DNA of 64,000 nt from Methanomassiliicoccaceae archaeon DOK (GTDB taxonomy: Archaea; Thermoplasmatota; Thermoplasmata; Methanomassiliicoccales; Methanomethylophilaceae). The stretch lies in assembly GCA_009911715.1 (NCBI GenBank), contig CP047880.1, forward strand, positions 1,364,001 through 1,428,000, read 5' to 3'. A program made the translations under genes and the position numbers. Below the pieces are notes generated by a model. It was not told the origin of the DNA, did no database searches, and saw only the letters and a program-made list of their open reading frames with translations. Shown here in pieces: positions 35,273 through 45,296 of the stretch. Each line of letters starts with the position of its first letter. The stretch's first letter is position 1.

Positions 35273-35710
35273 TTATAAGGGTTTCCCGCTCGGAAAAGAA
35301 ATGAGAGAAAATGAGATAAGCCCGGCCTCCCGGATGAGTCTGGCTATGGAGTCGGGGTCGGCTCTGAACAGGTGCGTGCGGCACCTGCAGTCGGAGCATC
35401 CGAAACCGTCCGCGAAGGGGACCATCCCGCAGGCCTCGGCCATGGACGCCAGGGTGCACTCCCCGATGAAGTCCGGGTACGAGACGTACGCATCGACGGA
35501 GTCGGCGGCCAGGGTGAGACGGTCTATGTGCCAGCGCACCTTCTTCTCGCGGGAGATGTGCCTCGAGACCCTCTGGTCGAGACCCCCCATGGCGCTGCCG
35601 ACGTAGCAGTATGTGCCGCGGGGGAAGTTTATCTCGCCCAGGGCCCCGACCTCCAGTACGGTGTCGGAGCCGAGGGCGATAAGAAGTATGTAGGTTCCGG
35701 GGCGCTTCAT
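35273..35710 (-). CDS. GIY-YIG/DUF123-like protein
   Basis: This 145-aa protein opens TYILLIALGSDTVLEVGALG and GTYCYVGSAMGGLDQRVSRH, which match archaeal DUF123, a GIY-YIG nuclease-like family. WHIDRLTLAADSV and CSDCRCRTHLF follow. Members are small nucleases or structural relatives linked to DNA repair. ATG 35710 overlaps the mmp7 stop (ATGA), so it is the last gene of the marker operon. Its place there may reflect read-through rather than function. Confidence 0.85.
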   Translation of the reverse strand: MKRPGTYILLIALGSDTVLEVGALGEINFPRGTYCYVGSAMGGLDQRVSRHISREKKVRWHIDRLTLAADSVDAYVSYPDFIGECTLASMAEACGMVPFADGFGCSDCRCRTHLFRADPDSIARLIREAGLISFSLISFPSGKPL

Positions 35711-36642
35711 GCGCTTGCGCGACGGCGGTCCTCGTCCTCGACCTGCGAGCGGGTCTTGATGCGGACGATGATGCTGCTGTCGTCGATCTTCGACGGGCTG
35801 ATGTCGGCGATCTCGCCGAGCTTCCTGCCGTAGATCTCCACGTTCTCGAGGTACTCCCTGTGCTCCTTGTACGGGATCTTGATCCTGATCCCGTCCAGGT
35901 GCAGGACCATCGGTGACGGCCTGAGGCACATGTTGATCGGCTCGTACTCCTCCAGGACGGTCTTGACCTCCGCGGGGTGAACGAACAGCGGATCCTCCTC
36001 CAGGCTGCGCTTCTTCTCCTTCAGGACCGCCTCCATGGTGTCGGCGATCTCCTCCAGCTTGGCCCTCTCCGGCGGCGTCCTCATCCTGGCGGCCTTGCGG
36101 CCGACACCCGTGACGATGGCGTCGCATGTGTCCTCGATGCCCTCCGGGACGGGTCCCGACACGAGCACGGTGGGGGCGTGGATGTCCCTCATGAGCTCGG
36201 CCTTTGTCTCGACGCAGCTCTTGAAGTTGCCCATCATGAAGATGACCCCGTCGTACTCGTCGAGCGTGAGCCTCTCGGTCATCGAGATCTGCGACGTGGC
36301 CTTGCCGCGTCCCCTGGCCATACCCATGACCACTGTCACGGCGCCGTACCTCCTCAGCTCCTCCGCGATGTCGCAGATGGGGTGGGGCATGTGGTGCCTT
36401 CCCAGCGTGGGTCCGACCACGGCGATCTCCGTCCCGGCGAGCGGGACGCTCTTGACGACTCCGCCGATGTCGTTGCAGACCTTCTCGATGGCCTCCCTGT
36501 CCTCCTCGGGCACCGACATGATGACCGTGAGCATCTGGGAGCTCCTGTTCTTCTGGAGGACGACGCCTCCGACATCCTCGATGAGCTCGTAGAGCTCCTC
36601 GGAGCGGTAAACACCGCCGTCGTACATCATGACCTCAAACAT
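35707..36642 (-). CDS. mmp7: Methanogenesis marker protein 7
   Basis: This is a 311-aa protein of the methanogen-restricted marker 7 family (TIGR03274-type; usual length about 300). It is soluble, with segments such as MFEVMMYDGGVYR, HPICDIAEELRRYGAV and IFMMGNFKSCVETK. Function is unproven; the conserved cluster with AtwA and McrC ties it to MCR assembly or activation. It overlaps the mmp17 stop by 8 nt and the GIY-YIG start by 4 nt. Assignment is by length, order and sequence recollection. Confidence 0.85.
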   Translation of the reverse strand: MFEVMMYDGGVYRSEELYELIEDVGGVVLQKNRSSQMLTVIMSVPEEDREAIEKVCNDIGGVVKSVPLAGTEIAVVGPTLGRHHMPHPICDIAEELRRYGAVTVVMGMARGRGKATSQISMTERLTLDEYDGVIFMMGNFKSCVETKAELMRDIHAPTVLVSGPVPEGIEDTCDAIVTGVGRKAARMRTPPERAKLEEIADTMEAVLKEKKRSLEEDPLFVHPAEVKTVLEEYEPINMCLRPSPMVLHLDGIRIKIPYKEHREYLENVEIYGRKLGEIADISPSKIDDSSIIVRIKTRSQVEDEDRRRASA

Positions 36643-37201
36643 CGTCGGAACCTCCCATCGCCTTGTGGACCTGCATCCCCCTCTCGATCATCTCGGGCAG
36701 GAGGACCTCCTCCGTGGCCACGACCGTTATCACGTTGCCACTGATCAGGGTCTTCCTGTTCTTGATTCCCTCTGGCATCGTCCTCCAGATGGCTCCCATG
36801 ATCTCGCGCCTGTCGTCCTCTCCGGAGGCGACGACGATCGCGCTCACGTCCTCCTCCTTGGCGCCCTGGACGTCCATGTCGAACCTGGTCTGCTGGTACA
36901 CGGCCTTCCTGCCGTACCTGGCCCAGAGCTCCTTCAGGATGTCCGGAGCGTAGCGCTCCTGGGTGATCGTTATGTGCACGCCGCCGACGTCCGTCCTGAC
37001 GGTGGCGACGTCCCCGATGGTCTTGGCGGACGGGGCCGCCCTGAGGACTATCGAGAAGATGAACAGGGGCGTGGCCGGCTCCAGCGTCAGCTGGACCTTG
37101 TCGATCAGCACCGCCTTGTTCAGGTCGCTCATGATGTCGTCGAAGAGCTTGACGTAGGCTTCGTTGCCGTACGGGTCGCCTCCGATTATCTCTATGTCCA
37201 T
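36635..37201 (-). CDS. mmp17: Methanogenesis marker protein 17
   Basis: This 188-aa protein starts MDIEIIGGDPYGNEAY and includes DVGGVHITITQERYAPDIL. Length and cluster position match marker 17 (about 185 aa). No catalytic motif is evident and there is no membrane segment. It lies 9 nt downstream of mmp15 and overlaps mmp7. In other methanogens these small markers copurify with or neighbour the MCR activation complex (established as association, function open). Confidence 0.85.
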   Translation of the reverse strand: MDIEIIGGDPYGNEAYVKLFDDIMSDLNKAVLIDKVQLTLEPATPLFIFSIVLRAAPSAKTIGDVATVRTDVGGVHITITQERYAPDILKELWARYGRKAVYQQTRFDMDVQGAKEEDVSAIVVASGEDDRREIMGAIWRTMPEGIKNRKTLISGNVITVVATEEVLLPEMIERGMQVHKAMGGSDDV

Positions 37202-37210
37202 GAGACCGCC

Positions 37211-38434
37211 TCACAGGAACCCGGAGCTCAGCAGCGCGCCGCCGACCGCACCGATGTACTGGGAGTCCGGCGGGACGATGGGCTTCTCCCCGAGGACCTC
37301 GCCGACCTGGGTCACCAGACCGGAGATCAGGGACGTTCCGCCCACCTGGATGATGGGGTGCCTGACGTCGATCTCCTGGAGCTGCTGCTCGTAGACCTGC
37401 TCGGCGACGGAGTGGCATGCGGCTGCCGCCACGTCCTCGAAGCTCTTCCCCTCTCCGAGGGTGGTGACCAGGTCCTGGATTCCGAAGACGGAGCAGTAGG
37501 AGTTCATCTTGGCGTTCCTCCAGTCGCCCTTGTCGGCGAGCGCTCCGAGCTCGGTGACGTCGATCTTCATCCTCCTGGAGGTCATCTCCAGGAACCTTCC
37601 GGAGGCTCCAGCGCAGATTCCTCCCATGGTGAAGTTGTCGGGGACCCCGTCCCTGACGGTGATGGCCTTGTTGTCCATACCGCCGATGTCGATGATGGTG
37701 GCCTCCCCCCTCTGCCTGTCGGCGAGCCAGACCGCTCCCTTGGAGTTGACGGTCAGCTCCTCCTGGACCAGCTTCGCGTTGAAGTGGTCGCCGAGGGTGA
37801 ACCTTCCGTACCCGGTGGTTCCGATGGCCTCGATGTCCTTCAGCTCGACGCCCGCCATCTTCATGGCATTCTCGAGGACCTGGGTGGCGGACTTGACGAC
37901 GTCGCCCGACGGGGTCCAGTCCTTTCCGATGATCTTGTTGTCCTGCATGATGACCGCTTTCGTGGTCGAGGAGCCGGAGTCGAGTCCGGCGGTGAGACCG
38001 GTCTGCCTCTCCCTGGCCAGGAGCTCCTTCCTGGTGACGATGGTGACGAGGGCCTCCATCCTCGTGAGCAGCTGGGACGCCTTGAGCCTCTCCGTGAAGG
38101 AGTAGGTGACAACGGGCAGCCTGGTGTGCTCCTGGATGAACCTCCTCAGCTCGTTCCTTACGAGGGCGGCCTCGGCGCACCTGAAGCAGGTGGTGATGAA
38201 CACGGCGTCGGCGTCGTACTTCTCGTCCGCGAGCTGGACGGCCCTGGCGATCATCAGCTTGAGCTGGGGGGAGCGGGGGTTGAACCCGAACCTCTTGACA
38301 GCCTCGTCGATGTCCGCGGCCGACACGTCGGGGTAGACGATCTTGGCTCCGACCGACCTGGCGGCCTTCTCTATCTCGTACTGTACGCTGCTGTACTCGG
38401 TACCGCATGAAAGCTGTGCGATCTTGATTGTCAC
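37211..38434 (-). CDS. mmp15: Methanogenesis marker protein 15 (BadF/HgdC-type ASKHA ATPase)
   Basis: This 407-aa protein has a BadF/BadG/HgdC-type ATPase domain: [16 protein letters not shown] (phosphate 1) near 150, [35 protein letters not shown] and [10 protein letters not shown]. The N-terminal part (about 1-140) contains [12 protein letters not shown]. Such ATPases drive electron transfer from Fe-S clusters, which suits reductive activation of Ni-F430 in MCR. The start is GTG 38434, preceded by GGAGGGA at 5 nt and overlapping the mmp5 stop (GTGA). Confidence 0.88.
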   Translation of the reverse strand: MTIKIAQLSCGTEYSSVQYEIEKAARSVGAKIVYPDVSAADIDEAVKRFGFNPRSPQLKLMIARAVQLADEKYDADAVFITTCFRCAEAALVRNELRRFIQEHTRLPVVTYSFTERLKASQLLTRMEALVTIVTRKELLARERQTGLTAGLDSGSSTTKAVIMQDNKIIGKDWTPSGDVVKSATQVLENAMKMAGVELKDIEAIGTTGYGRFTLGDHFNAKLVQEELTVNSKGAVWLADRQRGEATIIDIGGMDNKAITVRDGVPDNFTMGGICAGASGRFLEMTSRRMKIDVTELGALADKGDWRNAKMNSYCSVFGIQDLVTTLGEGKSFEDVAAAACHSVAEQVYEQQLQEIDVRHPIIQVGGTSLISGLVTQVGEVLGEKPIVPPDSQYIGAVGGALLSSGFL

Positions 38435-38865
38435 TGCAGTCCCTCCAGGAACTCTTTGGTCTGAGCGACGAAGTTGACGGCCTGCTCGTCGTCCTCGGGG
38501 TAGCTCACGTGCAGCGCGGGGATTCCGCGCCTCTTGATCAGGTACTTCACCATGAGGTTGGACCTCTCGCACCCGACGCATCCGAAGCTGTAGGGGCAGT
38601 CGTCCATGATGATGGCGGCGTCCGCCTCATCGATCATCGGCCCCCACAGGGCGAGCCTTCCCCTGATTCCGGAGGGGACCTCGACTCCCGCGTACTTCAG
38701 ACCCTTGACGACGTCGTCGAGGGTAACGTTCATGGGTGGCATGTCCACTTCAAGGTTGTCGACCCTCTCCTGGATGGCCGCCATCGCGCTGAGGGGCTCA
38801 TGCCCGAACCTCTCAACCAGATCGAACAGCACCAGGCTGTTCGGCGGATCTATGAAGACCTTCAT
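38431..38865 (-). CDS. mmp5: Methanogenesis marker protein 5
   Basis: This 144-aa protein begins [20 protein letters not shown] and contains a Cys cluster [14 protein letters not shown], followed by [19 protein letters not shown]. The length matches marker 5. The cysteine pattern suggests Fe-S or thiol chemistry. ATG 38865 follows GAGGTG and overlaps the mmp6 stop by one base. It is a member of the MCR activation gene cluster; biochemical role unknown. Confidence 0.87.
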   Translation of the reverse strand: MKVFIDPPNSLVLFDLVERFGHEPLSAMAAIQERVDNLEVDMPPMNVTLDDVVKGLKYAGVEVPSGIRGRLALWGPMIDEADAAIIMDDCPYSFGCVGCERSNLMVKYLIKRRGIPALHVSYPEDDEQAVNFVAQTKEFLEGLQ

Positions 38866-39284
38866 CACTGCACCTCGCAAATCTTCTTGAAATCGTTTAC
38901 AGGAATGCGTTTCTTCTCCGCGGGGGGCACGTACTTGGCGCCCTCCTCGACCCTGTCAAGGGCGTACTGGATGTGTGCGAGCAGCGCCCACTCCTCCTCC
39001 AGCTGCGCGTATCCGGGCCTGGTCCCGTGCTGGGCCCTGCACCTGCGGGGGTCGCTGCACGGGTATGCCCTGACCTTCGAGAAGACCTCGTGCGGGTACT
39101 TCTCCCTGACCTTGGCCAGGATGCGCAGCACGGTCTCCCTGGGGGCCTCCACGAGGCACCCGTAGCATGTCTCCTTGATGATCGCCGCCTCGCCGTAGGA
39201 ATGCACCATGCGGGACAGCTGGTCCGGCGTGAGCATGGACCTGGGCGATATCATGAACAGTCTCGTCTCCCTCTCCTCGCTCAT
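38865..39284 (-). CDS. mmp6: Methanogenesis marker protein 6
   Basis: This 139-aa protein starts [18 protein letters not shown] and has cysteines in KETCYGCLVEAP and PCSDPRRCRAQHG. Its C-terminus has GYAQLEEEWALLAHIQYALD. The length fits marker 6 (about 132-140). The ATG overlaps the stop of mmp3 (ATGA). The role is unproven beyond its constant linkage to the AtwA/McrC cluster. Confidence 0.87.
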   Translation of the reverse strand: MSEERETRLFMISPRSMLTPDQLSRMVHSYGEAAIIKETCYGCLVEAPRETVLRILAKVREKYPHEVFSKVRAYPCSDPRRCRAQHGTRPGYAQLEEEWALLAHIQYALDRVEEGAKYVPPAEKKRIPVNDFKKICEVQ

Positions 39285-40798
39285 AGTTCCTCCTCCGTGA
39301 TGTAGACGACGTCCTCCTCCTTCAGGTCCTTCATTAGCCTGTCGAGGTCGTCGACGAACTTTCCGACGATGTTGGTTCCGTAGGGCTCCTCGCCGGTGGG
39401 TCCGAAGTCCTTGCTGTCCTCCAGCCTGATACCGATGAGCCCGTGGTGGGGCCTCGCCTGGTTGGTGAGGCCGATGTCGCCGCGTTTGATCTTCTTGAAC
39501 GGGTCCTGCGGGTACAGGTTCTTCCCCCTGACCTCGTCCCCGTAGAAAGTAACCATCGGGAGTCCCTCGAAGGTGAACTGGACCTTCAGTATCCCGATGG
39601 GCTTGTGGCTGAGCCCGGTGACCTTCTTGAAGTAGTGCTCGCTGATGGGGTCCTTCTTGGATATCTGCACCCTGAAGACCCTGTCCTTCGGCACCCCGAA
39701 GGTCTCGACCTCGCCCTTCTTCAGGGCCTCGATGGTGTTCTCCGGACCCTGCTCCGCTATGATGGCGTCGTCCGACGTGTCTCCGGTCCTGACCTGCTTT
39801 ATGCCCCTGGACTCCAGGAACTTGGCGCCCTCCGCCTGGGTCATCCCGACCGAGAGCGCCCTGGCGGGCTCCGTGACGACGGTCATCCTGCTGCCTGCCG
39901 GGGCGTGGGCGACGATCGCGCGCCCCATGGCGACCTGTCCGGCGGCGTTGTGCGAGAGCGAGACCTGCCTCCTCTCCTTGTACATGTAGAGGCGGCCGCC
40001 TCCGACGCCGTCGTACCTGACCGTTACCGCTCCGACATCCCTTACCTTGCTGTCCTCCTGCGGGATGTCGACATCCATGTCCTCCGAGCATGCCAGGAAG
40101 CTTCCGGTGGCCTCGGTGACCCCCATGGTCCCCTCGGACGAGAGGATGAGGAGGTGCTCGGCGGACTCCGGGGACTCCTGGTCCAGGACGATCTTGACGT
40201 TGGTCTCCACCCTGTAGCCGTCCTCGAGCTTCATGCTCAGGTCGTCGGTGACCTTCACGTTCTCCGTGCTGGTCTCGGACATCAGCGGGTGGACGGACAG
40301 GATTTTGTCGCCCTCCCTGATGTCGTCCAGGATGTGCCTGCCGACGGTGATCCTCCCTATTACGCCCTGGCCGGCACCGTAGCTGCCGGAGTGGTTGTCG
40401 CGGGCGATCATCAGGTAGGTGGTGTGGTTGTCGAATCCTCCGAGCGAGAGGAAGCAGTCGTAGGTCCTGTAGGAGTACGTGCCGCGGTCGGTCTCCAGCT
40501 CCGTGGGGAACGATCCGAAGGCGACGATCTCGTGGGTGACCCACCTGGTGTTGACGCTGGACATCCTGTCGATGAGCTGCGTCCTCCACATCTCGGCCTC
40601 GGGGGTGTCGTTCAGATGCATGACGAACGACCCGCGCTCGGTCTCGAACTCGAAGTCCCTGGTCTCGGAAACCACCCTCTCCTCTGAGAGATGGACCGCG
40701 ATCAGGGTGCCCTTGACGTAGGGCTCGCCGGCGATGGCGGTCTTGAGGGTCGATCCGGCCCTGAGCTTCTTCTCCACGCCGTTGACTGTTACGATCAT
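39281..40798 (-). CDS. mmp3: Methanogenesis marker protein 3 (UPF0288)
   Basis: This is a 505-aa protein of the UPF0288/marker 3 family, length exactly typical. An N-terminal ubiquitin-like segment ([20 protein letters not shown]) is followed by cyclophilin-like beta domains ([20 protein letters not shown], then [14 protein letters not shown]) and a C-terminal region with [20 protein letters not shown]. It may act as a folding helper in MCR maturation (inference from the cyclophilin resemblance). It overlaps both mcrC and mmp6 by 4 nt. Confidence 0.9.
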   Translation of the reverse strand: MIVTVNGVEKKLRAGSTLKTAIAGEPYVKGTLIAVHLSEERVVSETRDFEFETERGSFVMHLNDTPEAEMWRTQLIDRMSSVNTRWVTHEIVAFGSFPTELETDRGTYSYRTYDCFLSLGGFDNHTTYLMIARDNHSGSYGAGQGVIGRITVGRHILDDIREGDKILSVHPLMSETSTENVKVTDDLSMKLEDGYRVETNVKIVLDQESPESAEHLLILSSEGTMGVTEATGSFLACSEDMDVDIPQEDSKVRDVGAVTVRYDGVGGGRLYMYKERRQVSLSHNAAGQVAMGRAIVAHAPAGSRMTVVTEPARALSVGMTQAEGAKFLESRGIKQVRTGDTSDDAIIAEQGPENTIEALKKGEVETFGVPKDRVFRVQISKKDPISEHYFKKVTGLSHKPIGILKVQFTFEGLPMVTFYGDEVRGKNLYPQDPFKKIKRGDIGLTNQARPHHGLIGIRLEDSKDFGPTGEEPYGTNIVGKFVDDLDRLMKDLKEEDVVYITEEEL

Positions 40799-41421
40799 CT
40801 GTGCTCACCCTCCGGCAGCATGGACTGCACCTTGGAGACGATCTCGTCCAGCTTATCCTGCGGGGTCGTTACCCCCCTGACGACGCCGGTGACGATCTCC
40901 ACGATCTCGCCCTTGGTCTGGATCTTGTCCTCGGGGGGCATGACGTACTTCGTCTTGCACCCGATCGCTGCGAAGTCCTCATAGTCCACGGGGCACTGCG
41001 CGACGATGATGGCGGGGACGTCCACGTTCCTGAGGATCAGCCTCGCCTTGTACACTATGTGGTTGCGGACGTTTCCCAGGTGGATCAGGGCGACCTTGTA
41101 CTGCTGGATCCTGTCGGCCTCGATGGGATCCAGTCCGAAGCAGGACCCGGTGGTGACGTCGGGGGCGTCCGCGGGCACGCCGGATCCGGCGTTGACGACG
41201 AGGACGCTCGTGTCGATCCCCTCCTCCCTGAGGGCGTACGTGATCTCGCAGACGGGTTTGGTGATGTGCCTGCGGCCGGGGCCCATGGCTATGGCCACGA
41301 CGTCCCTGCCGGACTCGGAGATGGTCGCCCTCTGGGCGAGCCCCCCTCCGACACCGAGACCCATCGACTCCCTGCACTCCACGAAGCTGAGATGCCTTCC
41401 CATCTTCTGCTTCATGGTCAT
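40795..41421 (-). CDS. mcrC: Methyl-coenzyme M reductase protein C (McrC)
   Basis: This 208-aa protein of the McrC family contains [40 protein letters not shown] and [15 protein letters not shown], with [12 protein letters not shown] downstream. McrC is part of the MCR activation complex with AtwA. In many methanogens it lies inside mcrBDCGA; here it sits between atwA and mmp3. ATG 41421 overlaps the atwA stop (ATGA), with an alternative ATG at 41415. Confidence 0.92.
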   Translation of the reverse strand: MTMKQKMGRHLSFVECRESMGLGVGGGLAQRATISESGRDVVAIAMGPGRRHITKPVCEITYALREEGIDTSVLVVNAGSGVPADAPDVTTGSCFGLDPIEADRIQQYKVALIHLGNVRNHIVYKARLILRNVDVPAIIVAQCPVDYEDFAAIGCKTKYVMPPEDKIQTKGEIVEIVTGVVRGVTTPQDKLDEIVSKVQSMLPEGEHR

Positions 41422-43025
41422 TCACCTTCTGGGACCGGCTCCATTGCGAACTCTTCGAGGACCTCGTCGGGCTTACCGATGGCGACGACCTTGCCACCCT
41501 TCATGAAGGCCGCGCGGTCGCTGCAGTTGAGGACGAAGTCCATGTCGTGACTGACCACGATGAACGTCTCGCCGAGGGTCTCCCTCGCGCGGATGACGGA
41601 CTTGGCGATGATCGTCTTGGTGATGGGGTCCATGGTTCCGGTGGGCTCGTCCAGGATGATGATACGGGGCTCCTTGATGAGGACCTGCGCGAAGGCGATC
41701 CTCTGGCACTCTCCCACGGAGAGCGAGTCGGGATAGGTGTACAGGAGCTTCTCGATGTGCTCCTTCTCGAACCCGACGCTCATCAGGACCTGGATGGCCT
41801 TGACCTTGGCGAGCTCGGCGGGCATCTTCATGCCGATGCATGTGGACAGGTTCTGGAGGACGGTGTCGAAGGGGTACAGTGTGTACTCCTGGTGCAGGAA
41901 CCCGATGTAAGGGGTGGCTCTCCCCTTCCCGGCGAACCCGGACTCGGACATGTCGACCCAGTCGTCTCCGATCCTGATCTTGACGGACCCGGATGTGGCG
42001 GGGGTCATCCCGGCGATCATCCTGGATGTCGTGGTCTTCCCCGCTCCGGAGTACCCGACCAGGGCGAAGACCTCCCTCTCCTTGATGTCGAAGGACACTC
42101 CGTCCACGGCCTTGACGACTCCCCTGACGACAGAGAAGTAGTGCTTGGCGGCGTTGTCGAGGACGATGAGCGGGTCTCCGAGGTCCCCGTGCTGGGTCTT
42201 CTCGAAGTGGTAGTCCTTCATGAACTCGGTGGTGACCTCCTTGGGCTCGCCCTGCTTGACGACGTTTCCGGCGTCCAGCAGGATCGCCTCGTCGGCCATC
42301 CTCTCGATGGCCTCGGGCCAGTGGGAGGCGAAGACCATGCAGATGTTCTTCTCCCTGACGTAGTCGATGAGTCCCTTGTGGACGATCTCGGCTGTGGTGG
42401 GGTCGAGGGTTCCGGTGGGCTCGTCAGCCAGGAAGAACAGGGGCTCCTTGGCGAGCTGCCTGGCCATGACGACCCTCTGCTTCTCCCCTCCCGACAGGTC
42501 CCTGGCTATATGGGTCGTCCTGTGGGTCATGTTGACGAGCTTGAGCATGTCGATGGCCCTGTTGATGCGGTCGTCCCCCTGGACGTCCGCGGGGATGGCC
42601 TCCATGACGTTCTCGACGACGGTCATGTCGCCGAAGAGCGCGAAGGTCCTCTGGAGCATGATGGCTATGTGTCCCTTGACGGCCTGTCTGAGGGGGTCGT
42701 CGACCTTGAGGGACCAGAAGTCCACGGCGAGGGTCTCCGTCTCCCCTCCGCACTTGCAGCATTTCGCTCCCTTAATGGGGAGGTCGAGGTCGCCGCATTT
42801 CTTGCAGCGGTTGACGTTGTAGATCACGCGTCCGCTGTCGGGAGCGTACTCCTCGCTCCCCCTGAGCATGTGAATGAGAACACTCTTACCGGCGGCGCTC
42901 TTTCCGATGAGACCGAGGATCTTCCCGGTGGAGAGCTTGGCGCTGACGTCCTTGAGCACACAGCGCCCGTCGAACGACTTGGAGACGTTCTCGATAACCA
43001 GTAGGTCTACCGACTCTTGAGCCAT
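41418..43025 (-). CDS. atwA: AtwA (component A2), ATPase for MCR activation
   Basis: This 535-aa soluble ABC ATPase has two nucleotide-binding domains. NBD1: [16 protein letters not shown], signature [25 protein letters not shown] Cys-rich insertion ([20 protein letters not shown]) lies near residue 75. NBD2: [40 protein letters not shown]. Component A2 supplies ATP-dependent activation of MCR. A minus-strand TATA (AGTTTATATCGG, about 43047-43058) lies about 26 nt before ATG 43025, so the operon starts leaderless. It is the first gene of the marker operon. Confidence 0.94.
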   Translation of the reverse strand: MAQESVDLLVIENVSKSFDGRCVLKDVSAKLSTGKILGLIGKSAAGKSVLIHMLRGSEEYAPDSGRVIYNVNRCKKCGDLDLPIKGAKCCKCGGETETLAVDFWSLKVDDPLRQAVKGHIAIMLQRTFALFGDMTVVENVMEAIPADVQGDDRINRAIDMLKLVNMTHRTTHIARDLSGGEKQRVVMARQLAKEPLFFLADEPTGTLDPTTAEIVHKGLIDYVREKNICMVFASHWPEAIERMADEAILLDAGNVVKQGEPKEVTTEFMKDYHFEKTQHGDLGDPLIVLDNAAKHYFSVVRGVVKAVDGVSFDIKEREVFALVGYSGAGKTTTSRMIAGMTPATSGSVKIRIGDDWVDMSESGFAGKGRATPYIGFLHQEYTLYPFDTVLQNLSTCIGMKMPAELAKVKAIQVLMSVGFEKEHIEKLLYTYPDSLSVGECQRIAFAQVLIKEPRIIILDEPTGTMDPITKTIIAKSVIRARETLGETFIVVSHDMDFVLNCSDRAAFMKGGKVVAIGKPDEVLEEFAMEPVPEGE

Positions 43026-43164
43026 GTTTCTCCGAACGGTTACACCGATATAAACTATCGCGGATTTTCCCTGAAAGAAATAACCGTTAACGTCGTGAAA
43101 TAAGGATGGGTTACTATTTATATAGAGTACATATCTTTATTTATTGGATGAATGATACATCCAT

Positions 43165-44124
43165 ATGCTTTCCCGCCCATCGAACCTAGGCGGTCCCGTG
43201 CCGAAGTTCAACGACTACCACATTTGGAAGGCCTTCCAGTGCCTCGATGAGACGAACCCCGTCGGAAGGAAGAGACTGTCCCAGCTCCTCAGGATTGGAG
43301 AGGGCAGCACCAGGACCATCCTCTCCATGATGCAGGATCAGAACATGATCACCATCGGGAAGAGCGGGATACTTCTGACGGAGACCGGCGCCGAGTTCAA
43401 GAAGACTGTGCAGATGGACGTCGCCGACGTTTCGATAAGCGACCTGACGATCGGGGACAGGGACTGCGCGGTCCGCGTCCCGAAGATGGCCAGGAACGTC
43501 AAGTACGGATGCGAGGAGAGGGACGCCGCGATCAAGTCCGGGGCCACGGGTGCCACCACGCTCATCTACAGCAACGGGAAGCTCATCTTCCCCGGATCGG
43601 ACTACCCGGTCGACCCCGACGTGGAGTCGAAGATAAGATCCGTGTTCTCGCTCAAGAACGACGACGTGGTCATCATCGGCACCGGACCCACCGAGGAGTC
43701 CGCGGAGGTGGGCGCGGTCATCGCCGGGCTCACGATAATGGGCGGCCTCCAGTTCAACAGGGAGCTAAAGGACATCCTCACCCAGAGGAGCACCGGGAAC
43801 GAGCTCCTGTCCCTGGCGTTCGCCATACACGACCTGGTCGGGGGACTGCCGGTATGCGCGAAGAGCAGGGACAACCTCGGGATAAGGATCGAGAACGGGG
43901 CGGTCATCGACAACGCCTACAGCGGACCCGTGCTCGAAGAGGTAATAAATGCGGGTACCACAATCAGGAAGATCGCAACAGCCGGCCCCTACAAGGGTAT
44001 CAGGGTCATAGTCACACCCATCGAACTGGACAACCGCATCATCGCGGCCATCGGGGTGGTGGACATCCGCTCCATGGCGGGGATCAACAACCTGATTAGG
44101 CTTAGGAGTGATGACAATGAGTGA
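43165..44124 (+). CDS. Methanogen-type HTH regulator with a C-terminal DUF2111-like domain
   Basis: This 319-aa protein has an N-terminal winged helix (about 15-75: LDETNPVGRKRLSQLLRIG and STRTILSMMQDQNMITIGK). A middle sensor part follows (EERDAAIKSGATGATTLIY, KLIFPGSDYPVDPD), then a C-terminal half with NELLSLAFAIHDLVGGLPV and AGPYKGIRVIVTPI, resembling the methanogen DUF2111 domain. It is divergent from atwA, suggesting control of the marker operon (inference). AT-rich promoter TATTTATATAG lies at 43117-43127. Confidence 0.75.
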   Translation: MLSRPSNLGGPVPKFNDYHIWKAFQCLDETNPVGRKRLSQLLRIGEGSTRTILSMMQDQNMITIGKSGILLTETGAEFKKTVQMDVADVSISDLTIGDRDCAVRVPKMARNVKYGCEERDAAIKSGATGATTLIYSNGKLIFPGSDYPVDPDVESKIRSVFSLKNDDVVIIGTGPTEESAEVGAVIAGLTIMGGLQFNRELKDILTQRSTGNELLSLAFAIHDLVGGLPVCAKSRDNLGIRIENGAVIDNAYSGPVLEEVINAGTTIRKIATAGPYKGIRVIVTPIELDNRIIAAIGVVDIRSMAGINNLIRLRSDDNE

Positions 44125-44464
44125 ACCGTGCATGGTCTGCGTCGACGCAGGCGTCTGCAAGATGAAGACCCTCATCATAGCCAAGGAGAACGACATGGGC
44201 ATGGTGGAGATCGAGATAAAGAGCGACTGCCCCAACATCCTGAAGATGTCCTGGAGGCTGGAACCCATGAGCCCCTACGCCGAGGTGGAGGCGGAGTTCC
44301 ACAAGTCCGAGGTCTACAAGCTGGCGAACGACGCCATCCCCCACACCGCATGCCCCGTCCCCGCCGGGATCGTGAAGGCCCTCGAGGTCGCCGGAGGACT
44401 TGGCCTCAAACGCGACAGCTCCATCAGCTTCGTCAACGACGAGAGCGAAGCGGGCCTGAAGTGA
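44117..44464 (+). CDS. Small Cys-rich methanogen protein (SDCP-type), copy 2
   Basis: This 115-aa protein begins MSEPCMVCVDAGVCKMKTL (three cysteines) and continues VEIEIKSDCPNILK and HTACPVPAGIVKALEVAGG. The C ... SDCP ... CPxP order matches the protein at 29540-29893. The ATG 44117 is chosen because the SD GGAGTGA (44105-44111) lies 5 nt upstream; it overlaps the stop of the HTH gene by 8 nt. A thiol or Fe-S role is possible from the cysteines. The family is not named with confidence. Confidence 0.7.
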   Translation: MSEPCMVCVDAGVCKMKTLIIAKENDMGMVEIEIKSDCPNILKMSWRLEPMSPYAEVEAEFHKSEVYKLANDAIPHTACPVPAGIVKALEVAGGLGLKRDSSISFVNDESEAGLK

Positions 44465-44525
44465 GCCGGGCATACATCCAGCTTTAACAAACCCTTTTAT
44501 ACAACTTCAGACTAATTCTACCTTC

Positions 44526-45089
44526 ATGACTACCGATGTAGACGCCCCCGGCGACAAGCAGCTGGAGATAATCAGAGGATTGAGGGGGGTCGTCCATGCG
44601 TTCTACCTTGACAGGACGATCCTGGAGCAGGTTAAGGAAGAGGAGGCCAAGGTACGTGCGATGGGAAACATCGCCGTCGACAACCAGGGTTTCACCGAGG
44701 CCCTGAAGCGCGAGAGCGTGATATGCATCGTCAAGGACCCCAGGTTCAGACCGCCACCGGAACCCACCGTCGTGCTGGACGCCGGAGACGGGCAGCGCCT
44801 CGGAGAGGAGGTGTTCCCGTTCACCATGCACAAGTACGAGAACAGGCAGGATGTCGTGTGGCTGTCCGACGGCTTCGTGCTGTTCCCCACTGTCCACGCG
44901 GACGGCGGAGAGCAGTTCATCATGCCCCCTGTTTCCTTCCCCGAGCTCAATGAGAGCAACGGATGCAAGGATGTCATATCCTGCAGCCCCGCACCCACCT
45001 GCGATCTCATGATCAGGAAGTACTACGGACTGAAGGACGACCCCAAGCTGGCATCCGTGCTGGTCGCATTCAACAGGATCAAGGAGTGA
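44526..45089 (+). CDS. Hypothetical protein (187 aa)
   Basis: This soluble protein is not recognised. It has LEIIRGLRGVVHAFYLDRT, a Pro-rich PRFRPPPEPTVVLDAGDG, then VVWLSDGFVLFPTVHADGG and a C-terminal CSPAPTCDLMIRKYYGLK with two Cys. A TATA TTTTATAC (44495-44502) about 26 nt upstream of the ATG predicts a leaderless mRNA. It stands alone between the HTH/SDCP pair and a GC hairpin (45110-45126). The 45127-45296 stretch is otherwise featureless. Methanogen specificity is suspected only from its position. Confidence 0.7.
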   Translation: MTTDVDAPGDKQLEIIRGLRGVVHAFYLDRTILEQVKEEEAKVRAMGNIAVDNQGFTEALKRESVICIVKDPRFRPPPEPTVVLDAGDGQRLGEEVFPFTMHKYENRQDVVWLSDGFVLFPTVHADGGEQFIMPPVSFPELNESNGCKDVISCSPAPTCDLMIRKYYGLKDDPKLASVLVAFNRIKE

Positions 45090-45296
45090 TCCACTTTTAA
45101 TCCCGGCCCGGGCGCTGTCCCGGGTCGGACATTCCAGTATCTTTTCAGAACTATGATCTGTCGGGTCACCTTCAAGTAGACTTCGTAATTCGTCCCTCCG
45201 AGCCCTTCAGGGCTACACCGGCGCTCACGCGTAAAACAGAAGGTGAGATTCCATCGTCCACCGGAAACAGCGTGTCGTCCGAATCGGAGGAAAACG

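Noticed and set aside
32292-35606. Very long open frame opposite the GlcD-like gene
   Set aside because: It is a GC-rich antisense frame with Asp/Gly/Val/His-biased composition and no domain. The minus-strand protein has clear motifs and an SD.
45110-45240. GC-rich stems resembling a small RNA
   Set aside because: Only a terminator-like CCCGG hairpin is clear; no known RNA class fits and no promoter is evident.
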